A DNA stretch of 64,000 bases from Xenoacremonium recifei (GCA_012184525.1 WOFQ01000043.1:242243-306242); one strand, 5' to 3'; counted from the first letter of the stretch, positions 46,444-58,287 are shown. Notes: a model not told the origin generated them from the sequence alone. Program-made: numbers and translations.

Positions 46444-49090
46444 ATGAAAGTTCAGGCAGCACTTGTTTTCGCGGCGGCAACTGTTGCGGCATCCTACAAC
46501 ACGCGACGTATCGTTGTAGATGCATCTAAGGAGTCTGGAAGACTTAAGAATCTTCAGGGTGAGTCAAAGTAACCTCGCTATTGCTTTCGTAGTTTACTCC
46601 CTAACAGTAAGATAGGAACAAATAGCGCCGACTCAGGTGAGGATAAAGCAAACATCTAAGACAAACGCATTGCTAATTCCTACCAGCTTACATTCCGGAT
46701 GGCCCGTGGAAGCAGGATACGATTCACAATAAAGAGCCTGAGATAGGCGCTTTATTCCCTGAGTATGGGATCAAACATGTTCTAATATGTAAGAGGCACA
46801 TCTAAGGGAATTTGCAGTTGCAACATCACGCTGAAACTATTTCTGCACAGACACATTTCCAGATGTCTTTCTCGGTTTCGGGAAAGATGGAACCGACGCT
46901 GATCCGCTCTTGAATGATAACTATAATTGGACAGGCGTAAGACTTTACCGTAACCTAGGAAGTGTTGTTTAAATGGCTAAGAGACTCGATTAGGCCGACG
47001 ACTACGTCAGTTATGTGACATCGAATGGCGCGAAGGTATGTGAAGTAGGCTGCTTCAAAAAGTTGAGTTGATACTGACAGGCGTCATAAGGCTTCAATTC
47101 AATTTCAGGTGAGTCTTCATGTGTTTTGCCAGTTTTTACACAAAGTCAATTAAAGAATTATTCAGCCTACAAATGGAACAAACGATACCGTTTCCTCTCC
47201 GGAGATTCTAGGCAATATTGGATTCATGATTACCGACCGATACATGTGAGCCACCAAGCCTAAATCTCCCACTTCTACCAAAATATGTATACTAATCTTG
47301 GGCCAGGAATGGAGCCTACGATTCAGGTTTCTCCGATGCACTTGAACTATTCGAGTATGAACCCGAGACAGACCTGGTCAGTTCAAGCATGGACTTTCTT
47401 TGTTTCATAAGCTTATTCGCCATAGTTGAGATCTTCTAGCACCGAAGAGGAATACAGCCGGCAATTTGCCTATTTTTCAGGTTTCAGTCAAGGAATTTTC
47501 AATGCTAGGTTCGTAGTTCTTTGGCTTATGCTTGAACTTCAGTTGTTAGTATTAACAATTCCTTAGCTCCAAAATTGGAATGTATGACTCCCTTGTCTTC
47601 CGTGAATAGTACGTGCTGATCATTTCTCTTAGCTCTGCGTGGGGCGGAAATCAATTTTGTACGTGATATCCAGTATGAACCCATTTTAATGATATCTAAT
47701 TTATATCTGTCTAGATCCCGTGAACACGAACTACTCGGTCTGTTCGTCCAAAATCCGGTAGTTTTATCGGATAAGGCTCACAATTCAACAGGTTTACGAT
47801 CCTTACGTTTCTCGTTTTTATAGCGACTGTTATGAACATGGTGTCAATATTACAGCAGCGTCATTTCATTTCACAAATACTCAATTTTCGCTTGATCGTA
47901 CGTAAGGTTTGATTTATTCAGTTGATATATATGCTGAGATGATCTTAGCCTATGATATTAAAAGGATTGTGGACAAGTTTCGTTCAGAAATACTAGTCCC
48001 CGCAGGGCTTCCGGACCTCGCAATATGGGCTACGGAGTACGAGCTTCTTCCTTTCCCGATTCTACCAACGTGAGTAATTCTCCGCGAGCACATTTAGCAA
48101 GAGAGAGATTATCTGACGAGTTCCTACATGCCACAGTTCCGAATCAGCACTCGCAGCTTTTAATGACCCGGCTTTCTTTGCAAGTTATACAATAGCTGTG
48201 GTAAGAGTTTCTGGAATAATACGATGATGAGTCACAGTGTCTTACAAACCATTCAGTCAATGTATGCACAGGATACCAGAATCGAGCAGACGATGTCATG
48301 GCCCGGATTTGGCTATAATGGCACTGGGGCAGGAGACCAGTCATTCCCGGGCTTTTTCAACAGATCTTCATCGGGCGATCCAGTACCCCTGAATGCAGCA
48401 AAGGCGTTCAAACTACAAGCAAAGCTTGTTCTAGAAACTCCGCGACGCATTTATCTGCAAGGAAATTCCTCCGATGGCTTCGCGGCTCTGGCAGGACTTG
48501 CAGATAATAGCAGCAAAGTACAGATCTTGCTGAACAATTATCAACTGGACTATGATATTCCACGTGAGGTCACGTCGCAAATGGTATTATCTAGATATTC
48601 GATGAAAAATGTGTGTTTTACTAATAGTTGGGAACAGGTATCTCTGTTCAACACCTCCACTACAGCATACCCAATTCTTCAGGACAATGGACGTAAGTAC
48701 AGTAATCATCGTCATGATTCGCAGCTAATCAGGAACCTCGTCCGACAGTTATGAATGGCGAAGCTACTTGTTTTTTGTCTGGAGCCTGCCTGACATTTGC
48801 CCAGGCTACAGAACGCAATAATACGAGTACAGCTTACCACATACAATTAAACAACCTGCCCTGGCAGGAAACCGACAAGTATGAAATTGAAGTAAGGAGA
48901 GTAGCGGATAATGTTACGGAGTCCGTTTTTCTTACGCAGCAGGGGCAAGGCACAACGATGGGTATGTCAAATTCTAAACTACAATGAAACAAATTTCAGT
49001 ATTTGATACTAATTCATTCCAGAACTATCTCTACCGTTTCCACCGAATGCCCAGGACTTGGTCAGTGTGCAGTTGCTGACGAGTACATGA
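46444..49090 (+). CDS. Secreted GH39-like glycosidase with 18 introns
   Basis: No long frame spans this gene; I rebuilt it from 19 short exons, several only 15-26 bp, that join in frame to 536 residues. Exons: 46444-46558, 46616-46636, 46687-46788, 46851-46936, 46994-47035, 47091-47108, 47166-47245, 47307-47376, 47450-47508, 47567-47581, 47633-47658, 47715-47737, 47792-47897, 47949-48069, 48137-48200, 48257-48583, 48638-48692, 48749-48961, 49023-49090. Signal peptide: MKVQAALVFAAATVAAS. GH39-like order: LFEYEPETD aligns with the usual WNEPD acid/base site, then SKIGISAWGG where VGGP is usual, ITAASFHF, nucleophile region IWATEYELLP, and a C-terminal segment AKAFKLQAKLVLETPRRIY plus GLADNSSKVQILLNNY. 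About a dozen N-glycosylation sites support secretion. Substrate unknown. Individual splice choices around 47376-47660 are the weakest. Confidence 0.6.
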
Positions 49091-49685
49091 ACGCATAGTG
49101 CGTATTTGGCATAACTTGCTCTCTCCCAAGCATGAAGCAACATCAACTTCAGACACGAACTCAGATTGGCTAGTTTACATGTATTAAACGATCTAAACAT
49201 GACGATCCAATCAGCTTGATGGCTGAAAGGCAATTGAAACCGTAACTGAGGCCATAGATGCAGGATATACAGACAATCTAAACAAAATATTCTGTTAAAA
49301 CATTGAGCATTTAGGTGAAATGTTCCTAGCACTACATGATAAATCTTTAAAAGGCACAGCTAGGTTGGAAACGTAAGAGACTGATGTAGATAACATCATA
49401 CTCGCACATGATAGGAGTGTCTCTTCGTCCACCCCTCAGTGACGATTTGTCGTGGCAAATGGGTGGCATTTTCGCTTGGACATGTTCTAGCTTGGCAATC
49501 TCAGACAGTTTTATAGAAAGACTCATCTACATAGATGAACGGAATTCTTGGCCATCCCTGTAGCCTGTAAGCTTCATTAATCAACTTGAAGGATAAGTTG
49601 GTACAATCCAGTGCCCGCTTCATGATTGATCCTGCTTAGATCTCTTTTTAAGGGCCACATGTCTGTCAGACTTGGGCCCTGACAC
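49091..49685. other. Convergent intergenic spacer
   Basis: This 595 bp AT-rich spacer lies between the ends of the GH39-like and GH78 genes. No gene seen. Confidence 0.55.
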
Positions 49686-52346
49686 CTATTTAAACAGGTT
49701 CGTATCGTGAAACTGGTAAAAGCCTGAGCCAATCTCATGTTTAACACCTGTTCCCGGCATTTTCACAATGGCGCGGGAATTCGGTGGAATCCAAACGTGA
49801 AGATGGAAACCATCACGATGCTCAAACGGCATCCCCCTCTCCTCAAACCACCAATGGACCCTGATCTCTCCATAGCCGCTGACAAACTTTGCCTTGGCAT
49901 ATGTGATACCACCTCCCGGCACTGGAGCAATATTCACGACCTTCCAACCTGGGATAGCAGGCGATATGCCGCCAATGTTCTGATGCATCCAGTCGGCTAC
50001 AGACCCAACTGCGTAATGATTGAAGCTGGTCATGCCGGAATCATTCGTCGATCCATCTGGTCGCAGGCTGTCCCAACGTTCCCAGGTCGTCGTCGCGCCG
50101 CGTGCAACTTGATACAGCCATGACGGGACATCTGTCTGTAGCAACATCTTGTAGAAATCAGCCGGGGCGCCAATTCCAGTCAATGTATGCCCCAAGATCC
50201 AGGTGCTGGCAAAGCCCGTGCCGACCTTGTAGTTGCTTTCTTTGACAATCGACCTTAACATCTGTTCCGTTGCTTCCTCGTCTTCCTTTCGCCTGAAGAG
50301 GCTGTAGTAAATGCCGAGGGTGTATGCGCTTTGCGACCTGACGGCCATTTTCCCGTTCTGTAGCCATCTTGACTCGAAGGCCTTCCGCAACTTCTGGGCC
50401 TGGGTACGGTATTCATCCGCCTTGAGTTGATCGCCAAGAGTGAGAGCCATTTTGATCATTAGATCAGTCATCCCAATGAGATATGCATCTGCAACGAGGT
50501 GTCGCGGTGTAGCACCACTTCCAGGATCTCCCTCGGGTGCTATAGGGTCTAACCAGTCACCAAACTGAAAGCCAGTCTGGTCCCAGAGGCCTGTATCATC
50601 TCGAACAATTCCCACATCAACCCATGCTTGTGCATTCTTATAATGTTCTGTGAGCATATCAATGTCACCGAAGGCTTCCCAAATCTGCCATGGCCCGGCG
50701 ACAGCAATATCGCCCCAGACCGCTGTAGCCTCAAGCTGGCAGACCGCATCTGGTCCAAGGTCACCATCAGTTGGAACCATAGGAATGACATAAGGCACAA
50801 TCATGGAACCATTTTGAGTCATTTCGAACCCTAGGTCGCGGTACCACCCTTTCCAGAATCCCGAACAGTCATAGAGAAAATTTGCCGTGGGCCCGAAGAC
50901 CAATGCGTCTGCGGTCCAACCCATTCGCTCGTCTCGCTGCGGACAGTCGGTAGGAACAGTCAAGAAGTTTCCTTTCATCGACCATCGAACATTCTCGTGA
51001 AGTTGGTTCAATAGCGGATTGCTTGTTTCGAGCCATCCAGTCTGCTCCATATCACTGTGAAGGACGATCGCCGTAATGGCGTCTAGGCCGAGATCTTGAT
51101 TCTCAGGCCATCCATCCACTTGCGCATACCGAAAACCATGAAATGTAAAATGCGGCTCAAGTATCTGGTCCCCGCTACCATTCAAGATGAAAGTATCTGT
51201 CGCTTTGGCGCCGCGTAGAGGCTCTCGGTCGAGCTCCCCGCGTTGAAGAACCTCCGCGTGGGAGATGATCAATTTGGTGCCAGAAGGACCGCGAACCTGA
51301 AGGCGCAACCACCCAACAAGGTTTTGGCCGAAATCAATGATCTTACAGCCTTTCGGAGACTCCCATATTTGTTCGGGTCGGCGTTCCTCCATCCTTCGTA
51401 CCGGCGGTCCATCTGGCGAGGATAGTTGCCCTTTGAGAGAAGGGAGCTCAGTGGTTTCCCACCAACCTTGACTCTCAAAAGAAGCCGTCGACCAACCCTT
51501 AATGTCTGCTTCCAGCCTTGAGTCATAAGTCTCTCCATTATAGATCTGAGAGTCTGTGATTGGGCCCAAACTAGCTTCCCAGGAGTCATCGGTTGGCACC
51601 TTGATCATCTTACCGTTCTTAAGCATGATGACGAGGAGGGCAATTAGGCCGACATCATCGCCATAGTTGTTACGGCCTCCTCCTGGACAGAAGTTAAATA
51701 CCAGTCCGGAGTACCACCCCTCACCAACGACAACTCCGATTGCATTCTCGCCATTGGTGACGGCGTCCGTGATGTCGTAGGTATTGTAGACATGACGATG
51801 ATTGAACGATTGCCAGCCAGGAGACAGGACGTGGTCTCCAATTCTCTGCCCATTGATCTCGGCTTCGTAAAGGCCGAGCGAAGTAATATAGAGACGAGCA
51901 GATGAGATGGTATTATCATCGACGAGGAATTTCTTTCGGAAGTAGACAGGGCGTTTCGGCTGATTTGCGTCATACTCCCTCTTAGCCTTGATAGGGGATG
52001 CTCCAGCCCAATCACGGGGGCTGAGCAAACCGGTTTCAACTGTGAACCAATTTGACCATGGTGTAGGTATCTGACTACCGACACTATATGCTCGGACGCG
52101 GACAAAGGCAATCTCCGTAGAGTCTAAAGGGTTTCCCGGCCACGGATTCAGCAACGAATCCTGGGATTCTACTCTATGAGTTTCGATAACATGGTCAACC
52201 CCTCGTCTAATCTGGAGCTCGTAGGAATTTTGCTCCCAACCAACTGCGTTCCCATCAAAGCGCCATGATATGCGAGGTCGTGTTTCAGCAATGCCAATGG
52301 CAGGTCTATGATGTTCAAAAGTAATTCGTGAAATAGAGACAGGCAT
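49686..52346 (-). CDS. GH78 alpha-L-rhamnosidase
   Basis: An intronless 886-residue protein with the full GH78 layout: an N-terminal fibronectin-like domain (ETRPRISWRFDG), a beta-sandwich with VYFRKKFLVDD and GDHVLSPGWQSFNHRHVYNTYD (carbohydrate-binding type), then the (alpha/alpha)6 catalytic barrel with the family signature TDCPQRDERMGWTADALVFG near residue 465-485, containing the proposed acidic catalytic residues, and a C-terminal beta domain (MTSFNHYAVGSVADWMHQNIGG). It removes terminal alpha-L-rhamnose from glycans or glycosides. No signal peptide is seen, so an intracellular role on imported rhamnosides fits the neighbouring sugar porter and the GH43 enzymes without signal peptides. 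Confidence 0.95.
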   Translation of the reverse strand: MPVSISRITFEHHRPAIGIAETRPRISWRFDGNAVGWEQNSYELQIRRGVDHVIETHRVESQDSLLNPWPGNPLDSTEIAFVRVRAYSVGSQIPTPWSNWFTVETGLLSPRDWAGASPIKAKREYDANQPKRPVYFRKKFLVDDNTISSARLYITSLGLYEAEINGQRIGDHVLSPGWQSFNHRHVYNTYDITDAVTNGENAIGVVVGEGWYSGLVFNFCPGGGRNNYGDDVGLIALLVIMLKNGKMIKVPTDDSWEASLGPITDSQIYNGETYDSRLEADIKGWSTASFESQGWWETTELPSLKGQLSSPDGPPVRRMEERRPEQIWESPKGCKIIDFGQNLVGWLRLQVRGPSGTKLIISHAEVLQRGELDREPLRGAKATDTFILNGSGDQILEPHFTFHGFRYAQVDGWPENQDLGLDAITAIVLHSDMEQTGWLETSNPLLNQLHENVRWSMKGNFLTVPTDCPQRDERMGWTADALVFGPTANFLYDCSGFWKGWYRDLGFEMTQNGSMIVPYVIPMVPTDGDLGPDAVCQLEATAVWGDIAVAGPWQIWEAFGDIDMLTEHYKNAQAWVDVGIVRDDTGLWDQTGFQFGDWLDPIAPEGDPGSGATPRHLVADAYLIGMTDLMIKMALTLGDQLKADEYRTQAQKLRKAFESRWLQNGKMAVRSQSAYTLGIYYSLFRRKEDEEATEQMLRSIVKESNYKVGTGFASTWILGHTLTGIGAPADFYKMLLQTDVPSWLYQVARGATTTWERWDSLRPDGSTNDSGMTSFNHYAVGSVADWMHQNIGGISPAIPGWKVVNIAPVPGGGITYAKAKFVSGYGEIRVHWWFEERGMPFEHRDGFHLHVWIPPNSRAIVKMPGTGVKHEIGSGFYQFHDTNLFK

Positions 52347-53513
52347 GATCAGTTATCTTTCCAGTACAATCTTGCTACAATTTTTTGATTAGGATTCAGA
52401 CTGAAATCCGGAAATGACATAAAACATTCTTTCTATCAGTAGTGTTTAGGATTTTAAAGTGTCGGGTATGTTGAACAAGAATTACACGGGTCTCCCTTCG
52501 CTTTCTCGGGTAAGGATGACCCGAGATTCATCGTCGAGACATGCCAAGGTGTCTTATGTTTGGAAGATGTTCCAGAACAGGAAAGAACAGCCACAGAATT
52601 TAGGCAAAATTGCAGAGCGGGTCTTGCATAGCATCCTTTCATGTATTCCTAAAAGAAAACTTGTTTTCGGGCGTTGGCATCTGCATTGAACACGAACTGG
52701 CTAGATCTACGGTTGCTCTAGCCACCAGAGCCGCCAGAGCCGCCAGAGCCGTGAGAATTGCCGGACCCATGGTGGCCATGCTCCTAAAGTCGAGGTTGCT
52801 GAGTACCTAACCCCCAGCCACCGGGAACTGGAGAATGGAGGCCAGGCTGGTGAGCCGAGCATCGGCTGACACTGTGGTGGATTCCTTCATGCCGTGCAAG
52901 ACCTAAATCCATCCTTGCGGCACGGAGTTGGGTAGGTGACTGCGCCTTGTCTCGAGGCCAAGGACGCGTCGCGTACTGTACTCCGTGGAAATTCTATCTC
53001 GGCAAGCCTTCAGCTGCACAGCTGTCGAGTCCACTTGCCTTCAGACTCTACAGCAGTCGTATCGTGATTAACCCATCTCGCCCAGCTGTGAATCGCCTCC
53101 AAGGTCTTTGCCTCGTTTATTGGGCCTCTGTAGCTGATGTGATCGTGTAACGTCTTATACCGGTTGCTGCTTCGATGGACTATAATATCCGTGGCGCATG
53201 GCCCGTGGCCGCGACGTTGGTATAAAAACCAGTCCACTCTTGGACCGAGGCAAGCAAACATAGCAATACGCTCGCTATGAGTTGTTTAGCATTGATTACT
53301 ACCTAGTAAACTTGGTTGTAATCTCTATTAAAAATTGATATCTGAATCATATAGCCAGTGCTTCACATCCGTGAGTATCCAGTATGTATTATCTGATGTT
53401 TCATCTGGTTCACTCCTCTAACTAGCTATAACTGATTCACGCTCTCTGACGAAGAGCGCTCGCAGAGTCGCCCGACACAGGCCGAGTTAAACCACAACGT
53501 GACTGTGCTCAAC
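52347..53513. other. Gene-poor region between GH78 and DUF1593 copy 2
   Basis: This 1.17 kb stretch contains the GH78 promoter, a short repeat at 52721-52753, and a plus-strand TATAAAA at 53221 with no good gene behind it. No supportable coding region. Confidence 0.45.
52721..52753. repeat. Short GCCRCCAGA tandem repeat
   Basis: Three 9-bp units of the type GCC(A/G)CCAGA occur in a row, with a partial fourth. On the minus strand they would read Gly-Gly-Ser repeats ending in a stop, but no upstream frame of useful length joins them. Confidence 0.6.
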
Positions 53514-55093
53514 CTAATCCACACCAGCGTCTAGAATAACCCGTATATACCTCCTCGTGGGGAGCTTGGAACTCTTGTTAGATACTTGTAGGATGATGTG
53601 GTATTTCATGGCGTCTACACCCGTGTGTGGAAGCCAATGCAGTCTTGGCAAATTGTAAAATCCGATTTCCTTGTTGTCCGGGATAGTGATCTCAACCCGA
53701 GGTCCCAAAGCTACATTCTCAAAACCACAATCATTTCGAGCCATCTTACCCGTCGTTCCCGCAGGATGGGCAAGGGGTTTGATATCGCAACGCGGAACTG
53801 CATCCACCCCAATAGGATGGTTTAGAGTAGGGTCGGCATATTGATACCATTGGAATTCCAGCTGTGAAATGTCGTCGGGGTGATCGGGGTCGAAAGACTC
53901 ACTCGCGTCAAGAATAACTGTTTCGTTGGACTTCACCTCCCGTATCAAGAAGCTGGGTCCCTGATGACCATTGACAACAGGAACGGGAGGGTGACTTGCT
54001 GCCCAGAAATCAGGGGTCAATGTCCAACCTATGCGGTTCGCAAAGTCGTTCTGGAAATGGTCCCGCCATCGACATATCGTTGCCTGGTTATCGCTTCGAG
54101 TCGTGCCATCCACATCAACCATCTTGTCGACAACATCGGCATAGTGAGCGCTCCCGACGGTAACTGCTCTGTATCGCCCACCCCAGCCGCCGAAGGCCGG
54201 GAACTCAGGATTGCTCAACCCGTTCTGGATCAGATAGAGGAATGTCGGGGTATCGCCTTCCATGATAAACTCTGGGGTTGGATATAGGTCTCCTAAAGAG
54301 CCTCTCTGAACGTGAGTCCGTAGCCACTCTTTTGACACTTTGGACAAGTCCCCGCGGGATTTGGGACTAGATATTCCCAACCACGTAGCCATGTCAAAAC
54401 ACCCAAAGCCATGAATCGAACAAATATAGAAAATATTCGGGAAAGTGGTGCGAATCCAGTCGCCGGTGTCGTCTTGATCCGAAATAGTATACACCCTAAG
54501 TCGCGAATGTAGTGCAGCTTCGGCCTCTCGGGATCGTGTCTGGCGAATATGCTGAAGCGCTTCTGCCAGAACGTTCGTTCCACCCCAGCTGATTACCCAT
54601 AGAGGATCAGGCGACTCATCTAACCTCTCGACTAAGTTGCGAGCGCCATCGCTTAGCGGTAACAGGAGTGCCAGTTTGCCGTACACCTGGAACAAAATCA
54701 ATCAGCCAAGCCCGAATGAAGCCATGTTTTATTTAGGCGGACGTTTAGTCTATTTCTTACCTGGGCTCCGGATGAAACGAGATCCCGAAGATCTTTTGCA
54801 GAGGGGTACTGTGCGTTTGGGTGGACGTGCTTGTTGAGGTTGTCCACCACATTGCCGTACGCATCAATGAGCTTGAGCATTGTTTCCGGGGCCGTGCGTG
54901 TTGGCAGCCATGCTGAAGTGACGGCGCAAATACCACGCGTGTCGAACTCGTTGGCGTACAGAAGATACCTCACGAGTGATTCCTGGTCATCGGGCTCATT
55001 TTCGATATCCGAGAGGACAAAAACCCGAGGCTTGGACGGGAAAGAGGCCAGGCGTGTTAGGTCGGGTGACCTTTGATTGAGTGAGGCGGACAT
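53514..55093 (-). CDS. DUF1593 / Sde182-like protein, copy 2
   Basis: Two exons (55093-54761 and 54686-53514; 74 bp intron) give 501 residues. Family blocks match the other two copies: RVFVLSDIENEPDDQESLVR near residue 23-42, SWGGTNVLAEALQHI, YTISDQDDTGDWIR, MEGDTPTFLYLIQNGL, GGWGGRY and ICRWRDHFQNDFA, then a beta-sandwich with VILDASESFDPDHPDD. The intron lies at the same place and phase as in copies 1 and 3 (just before VYGK). Unlike copy 1, no signal peptide precedes the domain; the ATG at 55093 is only about 22 residues from the first conserved strand. Likely role: a hydrolase or binding protein acting on a sugar released by this cluster (inferred). Confidence 0.88.
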
Positions 55094-56039
55094 GGCAAAA
55101 CAAAGCTTGTCGCGTAAATTGACTTCTTACCCTGGCAACACAAGGCAGGCAGTTCACTGGTACCCTGACACGCTTTTGTATAGTACGTTTAGCCAGTTGG
55201 TACAAGGATGACCTGCCCATTTTCGTTGATGATTGGTCCGGTTAAATCCCTTTTCAAGAATTGTGGCTCTCGGGTCGACATATCACGACAGCTGAAGGGT
55301 TAGACTTCCTGCTTCAAGTACACCTCATCCTTCGCTGCCGCATTAGGATGTGTGGCAACCAATTTCCAGTAAAAGCACCAAGATCAGCAGGTGTGTGGGT
55401 CATAAATGACGGGTAACTTAACCGGGGAATCAGGGGAAGCCCCGGCTAGGGCGCCAAGGCGCTTAGATCCTTGTCAAAACTAGTGCAGAGCTTCTATCCG
55501 ATAAATCGATCCGATAAATCGCATTTCGTTCTCGCTCTCGGTGCTCGGTCAAAGATACATCGAACTATCATAAACAGCCTAAATATCCTAACTGCCGGGC
55601 TAAAGCCATTACTCCATGTTTCACGGGGTAGGGAAATGGTCTGCCCTTGGTTGCAAGACCTAACTCCTCACGAGACCTCACTGCCTCTATCTCGTTCCGT
55701 CGCAACGGGGCATCCAGCCACCCCAAGGACTGTGCCTCATTTTGCATCTGCTGCAGTGTAGTAACTTACTGAGCCATAGCTCCTTTCGGGTAACCCAAGG
55801 ATGCACAGCTAAAGTTATGAGTCGATCCAGCAGACAGATAATATTTGAACCGTAAACTTGTGTCTGTTTCCATAAGTTTATTTAAATAGTTTCATGGAAT
55901 TCCTGCTCTAGTAACGAGAAATTGGTTCCATTTTGTAAGCTGATATCTTGATTTCTGGATAGACAATATGTGCAGGCAAAGCTGTAGATAGCACATATCA
56001 ACTTATCATTCTGAGCAATGCAAACTTCCTATCCAGCCC
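55094..56039. other. Intergenic region with a small tandem duplication
   Basis: This 946 bp stretch holds the copy 2 promoter and the 3' flank of the second GH43. An exact 13-bp tandem duplication (ATCCGATAAATCG) lies at 55496-55521. No gene seen. Confidence 0.5.
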
Positions 56040-57684
56040 CTAGGCTGCATTCTTTAGCTTATCTATTTCAAAACCTTCAAACACAACTTCACAGCAAATT
56101 TTGCTATCCCCTACCGCAAAAACACCAATTATAGGCCCGACAAAATCGTCCCCAGTCATATCTTCTGTGCTTACAACACCCAAGTCTGTGGTGACGCCCG
56201 TTGCCGAATCCTCAAAAGCAAATCTTATCTGTTCGGCGGAGTAGCTCATGCAAAAACGAATTTGACCTGGTTGAGAGACTTCCACCGAAATGCTCTTTTC
56301 GAGAGATTTGGCTCGGTTAACATGTTCCAAGACAACAGCCGATCTGTCCGCGTCCCAGAAGATCCTGCAAAAGCGATGTTCGTCTTTATAAAGTGCAATT
56401 CCAGCTTTGATAGGAACATTACCGTCCAATTTTCCGACGTCCACTGAGGCGGAGGCTATCCCTTGGAGACGGCGTTGCCGTTGTCCAATGAAGGCCACCG
56501 GACCTGAGCAATCGGAGAGATCTGCCTTTGTAGGTCTAAGAGATATTTTCGAACCATATGCTTCTCGGTTACTTTGAAAAGCCTCATGTATAGGACTTGG
56601 GTCGCGAATAGAGACGAATGCGTCGAGAGGGTGTACTACTTCGGCCTTGTTGTGCTGATCTGTCAATGGCTTGCTAGCTTGCTTTCCCGTTAATGGAACG
56701 CTGAGTTGAATAGGAGTGATGACTGGCCAATTATCATCGTCCCACTTCATTGGAGTTAGGAATGACTCCCTACCCATGATACAGGAGTTTCCAGTCTTTC
56801 GAGCTCCAAGACATACGACCCACCATTCACCTCCATCGTCCAGGAAGGCATCGCCGTGACCAGTGTATTGGATAAAGGCACCGGGCTGACAAGGCTTTAG
56901 GATAGGGTTGCTAGGACACGATTCGAACGGGCCCCAGATACTCTTGGATCGGGCCACTGTAATCTGGTGTCCATCATGAGTCCCGCCCTCAGCCACGAAG
57001 AGGTAAAGCCATTCGCCGCGCTTAAACAGATGGGGCCCTTCCGGAATGACTTTGCTGAAGCCATCCCATATGACCTTCTCTGAAGATAGCTTCGCACCAG
57101 TAGCCAAATCTATTTCGAAGGAATTTATGGTCGTTGGCGGGCCCCAGGACGATCCCTGAACATAAGCTCGATTCTGTTCATCGAAGTAGAGGCTCGGGTC
57201 GATGCCACGGAAGTCAAAATAGATCGGGTCAGACCACTGATTGGACCAGATATCAGAAGTACTGATGATGAAATTTTGGAAGTCAATCTGAGAACGGTCG
57301 GCAACATCGTGGATCACGTTGGTGCAGACAATGTAGGTTGTACCCTTGAAGTGTCGGATCGTTGGCGCGTACAAGCCTCCCGTGGCAGGAATCAGCTCAT
57401 CCCGAGACTCGCGAGATACCAGGTTGGTTATTGATTTGGAGAGGCTCAGCTGGGTCGTTCTATTGATCCCGTTTCCTGTGATTTTGTCAGACTTTCAAAC
57501 ACCGGCTTCGGGGTGGATGATTACCGATCTGCCGCCAGTTCAGGAGGTCTCGTGAAGCGTAAATAGGGAGGCCCGGGAACAAGTGAAAGGAGGACGTTAC
57601 GAGAAAGTACGTATTGCCTATCAGTGCGATTGAAGGGTCCGGTGCGAAGCCGGGGATGATTGGATTGACGTCCAGTGGTGACAT
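56040..57684 (-). CDS. GH43 glycosidase, second copy
   Basis: Two exons (57684-57525 and 57475-56040; 49 bp intron) give 531 residues. The signature residues are visible: Asp 16 in FAPDPSIALIGNTYFLVTSS, GIDPSLYFDE for the pKa-modulating Asp, and EGPHLFKRGEWLYLFVAEGG for the general acid Glu. A C-terminal beta-sandwich follows after about residue 320. It is clearly a different GH43 branch from the copy at 41 kb, so the two probably attack different linkages. No signal peptide. The ATG at 57684 is used because the longer frame upstream starts only at a non-ATG codon. It is divergent from the sugar porter, suggesting co-regulation. Confidence 0.9.
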
Positions 57685-58287
57685 GGTGGTTTGATACCCG
57701 GGAAAAGATCCCTCGACGAACGCGAATAAACTTTCCTGCACAACGGATGGTAAGTTGCCTGAATACCAAGTGTGATGTAGCTGTATACGAGAGTCTACTA
57801 AGTCAAGTCATGAACTTCGGGTCACAATCGACCGACGAGAGTCTCGTGTTGTTAGATTTACCGGTTTCATCACCTGATCCCTACTGACACGGGGTCTCTT
57901 GACCCGAACCTCGCTTCATTCAGATCCCGAGATGAGCTGAAAACGCCACTTGTCTCTGGTGAAGTCAAATCTACTGCTTCAATCTGGGAATTTTAAGCGC
58001 CGCCTGGGTCGAGACCATGCCATGGCCAGCACAAGGCCTAGCTCCGCAAACATAAACATGCGGGGTTGGGGCCCCGGACCAGGACATTCCGGCTAAATGC
58101 CTCGAACCTGGGGAAGGGAAAACCTGTCATGACTCGGTCGACCTACTGTAGTATAAAGATATGAGGCCGGTGACGACACCAAAACTTCTGTCCGTCTTCG
58201 ATATCACCACCTCATTCTAGCAAGTTCATTCCCTTCTTCGAATACTATCACACTTGAACCTTCAAGTACATCTTCTCAACTGTCGCA
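57685..58287. promoter_or_regulatory. Divergent promoter between GH43 and sugar porter
   Basis: This 603 bp stretch shared by the two starts has TATAAA at 58152-58157, about 130 bp before the porter ATG, and C-rich stretches near 58060-58110 (including GGGGTTGGGGCC and its surroundings) that could hold carbon-catabolite sites. No gene. Confidence 0.45.
58152..58157 (+). promoter_or_regulatory. TATA box candidate of the sugar porter
   Basis: TATAAA lies 131 bp upstream of the ATG at 58288, correctly oriented. Confidence 0.5.

Noticed and set aside
47609..47632. 24-bp intron in the GH39-like gene
   Set aside because: Too short to splice; a 51-bp intron starting at 47582 keeps the frame and gives a sensible protein.
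52727..52970. Minus-strand Gly/Ser-rich small protein ending GSGGSGG
   Set aside because: The repeat reads in frame to a stop, but no upstream exon joins it without a 30-bp intron in the wrong phase.
57685..57741. Longer N-terminus for the second GH43
   Set aside because: The extension begins with a non-ATG codon and is not needed; the propeller starts right after the ATG at 57684.
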